64,000 nucleotides of DNA from Hysterangium stoloniferum. Lineage: Eukaryota; Basidiomycota; Agaricomycetes; Hysterangiales; Hysterangiaceae. Each line of letters starts with the position of its first letter. Position 1 is the stretch's first letter. Positions 55,015-64,000 of the stretch are shown here, piece after piece. The stretch is from the NCBI GenBank assembly GCA_015178975.1, contig WHVD01000049.1, positions 310,001 to 374,000 on the forward strand. The letters run 5' to 3'. The notes under the pieces are model-generated. The model did no database searches. It was not told where the DNA came from and saw only the letters and a list, made by a program, of their open reading frames with translations. Made by a program: the position numbers and the translations under genes.

Positions 55015-57268
55015 CCACAACACCCATAAATATACCAGATGATGGACCTGATTCAATTATCTCCCAAACACCCATAGTTGACCAACAACCTATCATTAGG
55101 GATCATCTTATACAGTACCACCAGATTCTATGATGTCCACTGTTCAACCAAACTTGCTACATATAATCTCAATCACCCATCTTGGGTGGCTACAGCTGTG
55201 CCAAGAGCATGGAACACATACACAAACAATGAGAACAACAGCACCTTGCCCTCCAGGAACTACATGCAGGCTGACTTCCATCCCCTAATGGTGCTGAGGA
55301 CTGAAACAATATGCTGGATAATTCACAGCACTCTGGGGAGTTGGATGCAAGCATCTTAGCTGCTATATCTGACACACCATCATCTAACAAACAACCACCT
55401 CACAAGTTGGACCCCCTTACATGGGAGGAGGCCAGAAATTTGGCTCAGGGTGGAGCTTGGCACATCAGTTACAAGGACAAACACCAGTCTTTAAAAGACA
55501 TGAGAATGTATGAACTAGTTCCTCCAATGGACATCCCTATAGGTACCAAAATTTACACAGGAAATTCCACATTAAAAGAGATGCCACAGGTAAAATAGTT
55601 TGACAAAAAAACAAGGCTAGTGTTCAGGGGTTTCGAACAGATTCATGGCCATGACTACAATAAAACCATGTCTCCCATGGCATGCATGGAATCCTGGCAA
55701 TTGCTATTCCATATAGCAGTGAATTCTGGATAGGATGCCCAACAAATTGACATGAAGACTGCATTTCTCTATGGTGTGCTCCTCAATAATGAGACCCAAA
55801 TATGTATCAACCTGAAACCTTTGAACTACCAAGGAAGGAATCATGGGTATGGCATATTGTCTGGGGACTGTAAGGTATGAAGAAAGCAGGCCATATTTGG
55901 AATCAGGCCATGCATGGAAAATTGGTGAACTGGGGTTTTAGTCAGTTGCCCAATGAGCCATGCATATACTACTGCACTAGTCAGCTTGTACAGTCATTGC
56001 CATTGTATGTACATGTAGATGATTTCCTGTCCATAGCATTGTCCAAGGCTGAAAATGAACTCTTTAAGGACCAAATGTGTAAGGTTTGGACTATATCTAA
56101 CCTTGGAGATGTACATTTTGTTGTAGGCATCACAGCCAAGCAGGACCAACTGAATTGGCTGGTAAAATTGTCTTAAACAGCACTCATTGACCACATTATT
56201 CATCAGTTTGGTCAAACCAACTCTGCACCACTTTCAACCCCACTGGTCCCTGGACTTAAGCTGTGTCACACAAATCAATCTTCCCTTCCAGTCGATGATC
56301 AGGCATGTCTCTCCAAAATTCCCTACCAGTTCCTCATTGAGTTGCTCCTTTACTTAGCAATTTCTACCCAGCCCGACATTTCATATGATGTCCAACAGCT
56401 ATCACAATTCCTGGATTCATACTTGTATGAGCACTGGCTGTGGCCATTCATGTCGTCAGACATTTAAAAGGTACTTGTACATTGCAACTCCATCTGGGAG
56501 GCCGGAACAACTTGTGTCTAGTGTAAGACTAGTATCTGCTGCAGGTGCAGACAGACACTAGAATGAGTGATGAGGAATAAACCACTACTGTATTGAAATC
56601 TACATGTACATAATATATACTAGTGGAGAACAATGGGATGTGAGCAACAATGGGATGTGGACTACAATAGGATGTGGACTACAATGGGATGTGGACTACA
56701 ATGGGATGTGGACAACAATAGAACTAATTATTACCAAATCACAGTGTAGGGAGTCTCACTCCCTTACACTAGTTGGATACACTGAGGCTGACTGGGTGAA
56801 TTGCCTCGACATGCATAAGAGTGTGGAGGGGTTCACATTCTCTCTAGGCTCAGGGATCATTTCTTGGAATACTCAAAAACACAAAATGGTGACCACTTCA
56901 TCTTGTGAAGCTGAGTATGTAGCAGCTTATACTGCTGCAAAATAAAACTCTTGGCTATGTAAGATTTTCCATAATATCAATTTGGCTCTCAAAAATCCAA
57001 CAACTATCCATTGTGATAATAATCCCACTATTAGCCTTTCGGAAGATCCACTCCTACACGATTGAGTCAACCACATTGACACGAAATATCACTTCACCAG
57101 AGAATGGGCCGAATCAAAAGAACTCAAACTTCAGTATGTTAATACAAAAAACAATCTAGTTGACATATTCACCAAGGCACTGGAGAACACTCAATTTACA
57201 CGCCGTCGAGGTCTCTTAGGCATACAGTAGAGTCAAATGAAAGGAGGAGTACAGTGGTGAGGAGGAGT
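55015..57268 (+). pseudogene. Ty1/Copia pol, RT and RNase H part (right part of Copia E)
   Basis: The frame, with stops, reads TWEEARNLAQGGAWHISY, LKDMRMYELVPPMDIPIGTK, FRGFEQIHGHDYNKTMSPMA, DAQQIDMKTAFLYGVLL, WNQAMHGKLVNWGFSQLPNE, PLYVHVDDFLSIALSKAENE (catalytic VDD) and WTISNLGDVHFVVGITA. The Copia RNase H follows: VGYTEADWVNCLDMHKSVEG, SWNTQKHKMVTTSSCEAEYV, IHCDNNPTISLSEDPLLHD*, FTREWAESKELKLQYVNTKN, FTKALENTQF. A 247-bp solo LTR interrupts it at 56522. The element's left part is at 23255-23492. Confidence 0.87.
56522..56768. mobile_element. Short solo LTR-like insertion (247 bp) with a 17-bp tandem array
   Basis: It runs from TGTAAGACTAG to CTCCCTTACA (TG..CA, TGTAAG/CTTACA inverted ends) between CTAG at 56518-56521 and CTAG at 56769-56772. 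The Copia frame resumes cleanly after it (LVGYTEADW). About five tandem ACAATGGGATGTGGACT units lie at roughly 56628-56720. The 4-bp duplication makes the LTR call less certain than the others. Confidence 0.65.
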
Positions 57269-57578
57269 GTTGATGAAAATGACACTGCATAAACGCATAT
57301 ATGCAGCCAGCATTTAAGTGGTGACAGAAGTCATACAAGATTAACATGCTTGATGGTTTGCATATATGCGCCCTCTGATATTATGCCTCATATTTTATCG
57401 CTTACATACAATTAATTATCTAGGGTATATATCAGACCACATTCAGGTTTTCTTACCTCAGTCCATTATTCTAACATACGAGACTGAGGTAAGTTAATCT
57501 TTGTTTTTATTACAGTACTTGCCTGCTAACTGATAACTAATGTAATTAGATATACATATAGGGTCTTGATTTTTAACA
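57269..57578 (+). repeat. Copia E 3' LTR (310 bp)
   Basis: It starts TGTTGATGAAAATGACAC directly after the purine-rich GGTGAGGAGGAG and ends TTGATTTTTAACA. The next base starts the duplicated host segment (CCACGAGATACAG). No matching 5' LTR was found in the window. Confidence 0.85.
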
Positions 57579-60408
57579 CCACGAGATACAGTGCTAATCC
57601 GTGCTGTACCCCCATGCTTGACTGATTCTCTTGCACAATTCATCAACGACTTCCCGATTTTCAAGATATGAGCAACTAAATTATTTTGGCAAATTCCAAA
57701 ACTGAAAACTTTTACCTACTACAGGCCCCAGATGTTGAAATGAGAACGGCGATGTGTACGCCACTATATCACATGCACTCGTCAGAGCACTCAAATTCGT
57801 TCTTCTAACGATGCATCCTAAATATACCAATTCACTAATGCTTTTCGTAATTCACTTAATATCTATTTGACCCCCATCCTTATTACATCTGTTGTACACT
57901 TCAACTTCTAGCTAAATGAGTAAATAAACATCCGCACCCTGAGAGATAAAGATAAAAGTAGTAGAGCAACCTCAGGCTTGTGATGTTACATCACGCCCTC
58001 TCTCTCGAGTGTACTGTTGACTCTTACCAACAGTAGCGATGAAGTCTCGTAGACTCGACTTGGTCAGCATGGTGATGTTAAGCCGCTCATCGGAGTTGTG
58101 CGAGGTTGATCTAGAAAGACGATCAACGAATTCTTCCACAGTGTCTATATCTTGTAGCTCATGCTTGTAGTCATCTAGGAGCTTGAGGTAATCATGAGAG
58201 GATCGGTTTTGGTTCAAATACCATTCATCGGTATCCATTGCCTGTGAATTACCAGCACTGCCCGTGGATTCAAAGAAATTACTGAACAGTGTGAAAATAG
58301 CATAATCCAATTGTGATGCAGATTTGCATATTTCTGCAAGTTTTCTACAACAACAATCAGATAAATTTCTCGTCGAAACAGCCGGACAGAAGAAGCACGA
58401 ACAGCAACACGAGTGCAATGCAAATACTTTCAGCCAGTCTGTGCGACATTTCAGGCCCTTTGGAGACGATGAATGCATGTAGTGAAAGGGTCATATGTTC
58501 CGCCCGCTTATTGATGTCAATGAGATCGGTTGGGACACTTTGACTCCCTGCGCTGTCGAGCCATCCATCCGCGATCGATGGTGCTTCAAAGCCTTGTGTA
58601 TCCATGTGTAGTTCAAGAACGGCGTCTAAAAGAGTGGATATGATTTGTCGAAACAGCTCGATATCGAAATGAAGGACATGGTACTCTTTAATAAATTCTC
58701 TAGAAAGTGGTGGTGTCCATCAGACTTAGTCCTTGACCTGGGACATACGTACAGTATTAGCAGACGACCACAAACCACCTTTAGGACGTCGGGTGCGCCA
58801 CATTCTCTCAGCGTTCCCCACAAAGTCGAATATTGAGATATGGCAGCTTTGACACCATATGGAATCCTAAACATAAATACAACAATTTGAATGGTGTGAT
58901 ACTAATAGGAAACATCCTAATATATTATTAACGACTTACCTGTGCAGTAGGAGAATCCCGTCCAATATGTCAGACAACATTTTTTTGTGACCTTGTTCCC
59001 ATTCCATATTCCGAATCCGACGACCCCAAGATGTCTCATTGTTCCAGACTTCACATTTAATTGAAAGGTCTCTTATACGTCCGGCAATACCCGACCGTGT
59101 CACATCCATTAGATCATCATCGTGATGTTTCTCGAGATACAGAATATTGCTCAAACCATGTGGTACAGCTAAAGAAACTAGTTCTTCATGGATGGACCCA
59201 AATTCAAGGATTTGCAGGTATCTTGAGTACCGCGCGATATCAAGCGGAGGTGCGAGTTGCTCTTTCTTCAGGATCGCAATCGTGGCAAATAAGCAGTGCC
59301 AACTCTGTTCGGATACAGGAGTACTAGTGAGGATTTCTAAAAGCTCCACAATAGCGCCCTGGGCGTTAGATTTGGCCTTGTACAGTGCGATGAGTCTCCT
59401 GAACGAAAATTTGTTAACAGACACCTTTGAGTGTAGACTTGTGTGAAAAACAAACAGAATAATAAGCGGTATGCATATTCTTTTAACAAATAGATAGGGC
59501 ATGCCACGGGATTGTGTGTCTAGGAATACGTGTAACGCTTCTATAACGCTCGCCGCTCTTACTTGACCAACTCGAGGGTAGATTGGTCTATAAGCATTAA
59601 TTTTCAGTTCTAATATTAAGCCCAACATTGTTAAAAATGTCTTGACCTTGACATATCGGCCACATCGTCAAGAATTGCAAACATCTTCATTGCGTTAATG
59701 CCATCCCACTCCAGTCTAGAATCTTCTTGGAGCTGAGATTGCCACCGGGCTATCTGCTGGAGATGTTGCCCAGCGGTTCTTGTGATGTTCACTGCAACAA
59801 TGGCCCCAATGACCTTTTCTCCAATCCACTGGAGACCTTTGCCAGAGTAATAGCCGGGTCCAGGACCGACGGACGATAAATTTGATTGGGAATAGCTGAA
59901 ATACGATGACGAAAATGGCCCAAATGACGTTCTTGATCTGATAGAAAAAGCATGCTCCGATCCCGCGTATTCTTTCGGTATAGGGTGTAGATCAAAGCTA
60001 GACGGTTCTGAATCTTTTTGTAATTGTTCGGGAAGTCTATGAATTGTCGCATCTCCAGTAGACTACCTTCGACTCGTTAGCTAGATTGTGCCAAAACATC
60101 GACCAACTTACACATTTGGCACCCCATTGCTTCAGAGTATTTGTTGATAATTGAAGATGCCGTCCATGTTTAAGAGGCCAACAGACACTATGCCCGGGGA
60201 TGTGGCAGGCATACGTGCGTTTCAAGAGTGATGCGAATTTTGCAGCTTCTTGTGTGTCACTACCATATGAGCCGGAAGATATGGACATGGTGGCAGAAGT
60301 GAGGCGATATGCGAGTATTTTTCATATGTATAGCCATATGAAGCATGAATGTGACCCAGTTCTGACGTCAACACAGCATACGGCCGAACACATGTCAGAG
60401 AAGCAATG
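57579..60408. repeat. Segmental duplication, copy 2
   Basis: Colinear with 13429-16262. It has an additional ~30-bp stretch near 57690 absent from copy 1 and lacks a few short pieces. It contains the better-preserved gene copy. Confidence 0.85.
57972..60288 (-). CDS. Multi-exon gene of unknown function with membrane segments
   Basis: Exon 1 (60112-60288) starts MSISSGSYGSDTQEAAKFAS and ends with a GTAAGT donor. Exon 2 begins at 60062 in phase and stays open (GDATIHRLPEQLQKDSEPSS, PGYYSGKGLQWIGEKVIGAI). It can splice near ADMSR to PIYPRVGQVRAASVIEALH, avoiding the TAA at 59631-59633. Next come a probable membrane helix (LFVKRICIPLIILFVFH) and LYKAKSNAQGAIVELLEILT, to a GTAAGT donor at LLLH. 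Exon 4 is RIPYGVKAAISQYSTLWGTL, exon 5 is EFIKEYHVLHFDIELFRQII plus a second hydrophobic helix (SICIALVLLFVLLL), and the last exon is KLAEICKSASQLDY to RGRDVTSQA. The last intron is uncertain. No known domain was recognised. A decayed duplicate lies at 13863-16127. Two separate genes split at 59630 is the alternative. Confidence 0.6.
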
Positions 60409-60592
60409 TCGCATTGTCATGAAAGAGGCGCCTTATTAGAGCTATGTAATTAAAGCAATCTTTTAACATTAAAGTAGCTTTTAAAGTCGTCTGGTATAAA
60501 ACAGGGAAGGGATATCACATAGCATAAATGCACAGAGTACAGTTACAACAGATTCCACATGATAGTTAGTACATCATAAAAGGTCGTTGTAT

Positions 60593-61998
60593 CTACCGCA
60601 CAGTCCCGTACCCACGTCGTTGACTGTCCAAGAGGGCTTGTCGCTGGAAATCTACCACCTCACCGTCCACGTCCCCATCCTGGTCTTGAATTTCATATTC
60701 CTCCGCGATTAACGGATCGTAACGTGTGAATAATTTGCGAGGTGATGAGCGTCGAAGGAAAGGGGGAAGTCGAGTGGAGAAGGGAAGGGTGGGGAATATG
60801 TAAGAGATGCGGGAAAATGGAGTAGGGCTGTTACCCCAAACAAGTGGAGAATAGGCTTGTTTGCGGCGTTGTACATATATCGCGAATAAACCGTAAGCAA
60901 CAAGTGAAAAGATGACCCTTCAGCTATACATTAAAACTTTATATAAATTAAACATAATTAAAACCCACAGAGATCCAGCGATAATAATAGTCGACTTGGC
61001 TTTATAAGCCGGCGGCACGCCACCATCATCCTTCAGAGGCGTTTCAGGAATGGTTTCCTCATCTTTGGGGTCACTTGCATCGGAGGGTGGGCTCGTTGGT
61101 GAAGCAGCTGAGCCATAAATACCTGTTGTCTCCTCTCGTCCTACCGGGCAAGCATGTTTAGTGCTCCATGTAAAGGCATGCATTGTTGATGGATCAGTTC
61201 CGGCTGATGATTCTGATTCGGAGGAGTCGTCTTGAATTAAGGCGGACACTGGATTACTAGGTTCCTCGACAGTTTCATCGCATCGAAAGATAAATATTGC
61301 CTTTTGCATCTGAGAATTATAGTGCCCCCCATTAAGAGTAACCTCTATTGAGGCTGAGAAAGGAATCAGCCCCTTACGCGGTGCCCTTTAAATGAAACTC
61401 ACGCAACACCTCATTACTATCAGGTTGGAACAATAATCGTGCTGAGGCATCTACACGGCTTAAAATAGTCTCATGATTAGCATTAGTATGTTTGATATTC
61501 CCAGTGACAGGTATTGTCTGGGTTTTACGGGAAGTTGCCGATAGGCGAGGGAAGGTTTCAGTAACTAATATATATCAGACTGACAGATTTGTTAGATATA
61601 TATTTAGCATACCCTTTAGACAAATCCAAGTTCCGAGAGGGCACTACGTTACAGACGCATCAAGTACAATAATTTGAGACTGGAAAGGTGCACACCTGAT
61701 CAATAACTGATAATGATCTGTTCGTTGGTAGACCCTCCCCTCCAAGGTCCATATCGTATGACCTGCGAACCACGCTAGACGGTGTGAGGATGTCATTATG
61801 GATGTGGATATGTCGTGATATACTACGACTATCAAGCGAAGCCAGCGACTCAGTCTTGAAGATGAGGGCGCATAAATCATATGTGTATGGGGACAATTTG
61901 AATTTGCATTGCAAGCCCTCAACGGCAGATGGCAAGCCAATAAATGTCATGATGGCTATTGTGACTGCCAGGAACACTCTCGAAGAACGGGCCTTCAT
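60593..61998 (-). CDS. Atg27-like type I membrane protein (5 exons, 401 aa)
   Basis: Exons 61998-61696, 61643-61613, 61564-61403, 61353-60969 and 60917-60593 join in phase (1206 nt). The introns are 48-52 nt with GT..AG borders. The N-terminus MKARSSRVFLAVTIAIMTFI is a signal peptide. The lumenal part has the Cys pattern of MRH/Atg27 proteins: QCKFKLSPYTYDLC, CPLGTWICLK, IEVTLNGGHYNSQMQKAIF then FRCDE, and FTWSTKHACP. An acidic, Ser/Pro-rich spacer is followed by one transmembrane helix (STIIIAGSLVIFSLVAYGLF, created by the exon 4-5 splice) and a cytosolic tail ending RRGYGTVR. Atg27 family members cycle between Golgi, endosome and vacuole and assist Atg9 vesicle traffic in autophagy. Another MRH receptor-like role is possible. 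Confidence 0.8.
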
Positions 61999-63076
61999 TT
62001 TGGCTGGGCGGCTTGTGTCGACAATCAACTGGGAATGAATTGGGGCGGAGAAGATGTCACGGGGGGGGGAGACAAATCCACACGACAAGGGTTGGTACTT
62101 TCGGATATGAGATGTCCGTATGATGAAGACGATGTACTGTCTACCACCAGCCCTTAGCAGGTAACTGAGGTAGGGAACAACAGGGGTTGAGGGGGAAATC
62201 ACGTGATTATGGATACCGTACCAACGTGCGCGTGACTAGTAAGTGTTCCACGCATTGGAGTTAAACCGGGTTCATTTCTCACCATGAACACCTTATAGGA
62301 GTGAAACTCACTACAGATAATAAGAAGCTTGAAATATTTCAGTGTCCTCCTGCAAGTATGATGACCAGAGCTTTTAGGTTGTATGTTGTAAATAACAATT
62401 CCATGGGACATTACTTGTGTTGCTGCCGGCCGGACCCTACCCATCCGCCTGGGAGTGTTGTGCCATAATGGGTACTTATCAATGGGAATTATAACTTCCA
62501 AGCACTACGAATCAGAGTATTAGAGATGGAGAACACAAGAGTCACGGTGTCCGTCCATATTTCTGTCAAATTTCTTCCCGAGTGAGTACTTCAACGCTTA
62601 ATTTGGACCAGGATGGACCGCTCATAACTGTGAGGCCAGTGGGTACTTGTTAATGCCGCCTGTGTTAGCCGGTTGATCTCTTAAAATAACCGAGGGTATT
62701 CCTAAACAGAACGGGGGTGGGTTAAGGACTGGCTGATGAAATCTCAAGTTCCAATGTTGTCAAATCGTAAAACACTGACAAGCGAAAACGCAGTTAAAAC
62801 ATACACCATATTCATGTTAAAGGCGTAGAAGTCCTACAGATTGGTTTTGATGGCTAGTCAAGGTTGAAACAAACAACGCGTTACGTCACGTGTCAATGAC
62901 GATACTAGACTTGTAATAGACTCGAGCAATGACTTCGAAATTTGGAATTTTTGTCATATAATCCCGAACCTTGATTAGCGACTTCTCATTGACTTGCATC
63001 TATGGAGTGCCAGTGATAGGAGAAAGCTTCAATAGTTAAGTGACCAAGAAAGATGGTGTAGGATTATCTTCATAAA
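61999..63076. other. Intergenic region upstream of the Atg27-like gene
   Basis: No supported gene. A GTCACGGGGGGGGG run lies near 62056. The promoter of the minus-strand gene should lie in the first part, but I see no clear TATA box. Confidence 0.35.
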
Positions 63077-63400
63077 GTGTCAATAGTACCACCTCACACA
63101 CTTCTACTGATGGCCCCCCTCCCCAGATATTATCCGTGTCAAAGGAGATGTGTTGGCCGTCAACGCCATCTCACGTTAGTGAGCTCTGAGTCCTTCTTAG
63201 AGAACTTCCAGGAATTGAATAGAAATTACCCTGAAAAAGGCGGTCCGCTATCCCGCTGGACTCCTTTAGAATTCACTGATTTCCTTCCTCTTTTGACTGC
63301 AACCGTGTCCACCCCACCAGAGGAAACACGGAGGGCAGTGGATGAGCTGAAAGGGGTGGCACAAAAGGCAATAGAGGATAGCATCAAAACACTGTTCTGA
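63077..63400 (+). CDS. Possible exon, unrecognised protein
   Basis: A 107-codon open frame contains a helical, plausible stretch (SSESFLENFQELNRNYPEKG, LSRWTPLEFTDFLPLLTATV, AVDELKGVAQKAIEDSIKTL) and ends with TGA. It may be part of a larger gene running off the window, since the next ~250 bp remain weakly coding on both strands. A 146-codon frame overlaps on the minus strand (63226-63666), so even the strand is not certain. Confidence 0.25.
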   Translation: MSIVPPHTLLLMAPLPRYYPCQRRCVGRQRHLTLVSSESFLENFQELNRNYPEKGGPLSRWTPLEFTDFLPLLTATVSTPPEETRRAVDELKGVAQKAIEDSIKTLF

Positions 63401-64000
63401 AATGACACAGATAATGTTGCCCCTTCAAGATATGCAGCTGCCGCATCCAGGATGATACAGTACAACACATGTTGCGGCATTCGTTCGGCGGTAGGGGGGT
63501 TTAGAAGCGAAGCAAGTATTGGTGGAAAAATGCGCTTACTCAGATGGAACAGCGATAGACAGCTCAGGGAAATGAACTCCCAGAAGGCTAGGATCACCCT
63601 CCTGGCCATTAACAACAACGATGATAAATGCGGCGCCAACTTCAGTAGCACTTGAATCCTCCGCAACGGAAGCTCACGCTATGGCAGTCTCTGATGGATA
63701 AAAAAGTGCCAATCCATGAACCCTCTAACACCTTCACCGGCAGTGCATAAACTCAGCCGAACAATACAAGCTATCCGAACTCTTTTGCGTGCCCCCATCT
63801 CCACATATTATGATGATGAACGCACTCGGGAGTCCCGGAGTCTCACCCAACCATTTGAACGCAAAGTACATGCACACGACATGCACGCAATAATGACTTC
63901 AACTACAATTTCACATATGCTGTATTATCTTACATAGAGATCGCCGTAATAGATAAAAATGAAGTTTTGAAAGAAAAAAAATTAGTGCCACAATTCATCT
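63401..64000. other. Window end without a supported feature
   Basis: Short overlapping frames on both strands and no recognised domain or repeat. Confidence 0.35.

Overview
This window looks like a transposon-dense stretch of a filamentous fungal genome, most likely a basidiomycete of the Agaricomycetes. The evidence is short introns of about 48-59 nt with GT..AG borders, chromodomain Ty3/Gypsy and Ty1/Copia elements, a Helitron, Tc1/mariner and MULE (SWIM-finger) transposons, and heavy CpG-to-TpG/CpA decay in the older repeats. No bacterial features such as operons or Shine-Dalgarno sites are present.

Layout. 1-8100 is a patchwork of element remnants. It holds a Gypsy RT fragment, a Tc1 end, an old LTR split by a fold-back Tc1/mariner element that is itself split by a younger LTR of the same family as the old one, a tRNA-like sequence, a Helitron 3' end and a hAT-type miniature element. 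8106-13428 is a host island with one well-supported gene, a four-exon two-finger C2H2 protein at 9470-10377. 13429-16262 is a segmental duplicate of 57579-60408. Both carry the same multi-exon gene of unknown function. The right copy looks intact and the left copy is frameshifted.

Between the two duplicates lie about 41 kb of nested elements. A Tc1 and a Helitron lie against the left end of a Copia element. The Copia is split by Gypsy A, which spans 23498-55009 and is flanked by AGTAT duplications. Inside Gypsy A, the pol gene is split by a solo LTR (G, duplication TCCAC) that itself received four further insertions. The 3' LTR of Gypsy A is split by Gypsy B (35905-54831, minus strand, duplication ATCTC). 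Gypsy B in turn received a 1.5-kb solo LTR (H, GGATG), a MULE (M, about 9-bp duplication), the young Gypsy C (45502-51394, ATGAA) and a solo LTR (D2, CTTGT). Nearly every layer can be ordered from its target-site duplication.

Gypsy C is the best-preserved element. Its LTRs differ at only a few positions. Gag and pol overlap in the -1 frame at a canonical-looking slippery heptamer followed by a hairpin. Pol is interrupted only by three TGA codons, all explainable as CGA-to-TGA changes. Gypsy A and B each carry an accessory coiled-coil ORF on the opposite strand between pol and the 3' LTR.

The right end returns to host sequence. A five-exon Atg27-like membrane protein gene lies at 60593-61998 (minus), followed by about 2 kb with only weak coding hints.
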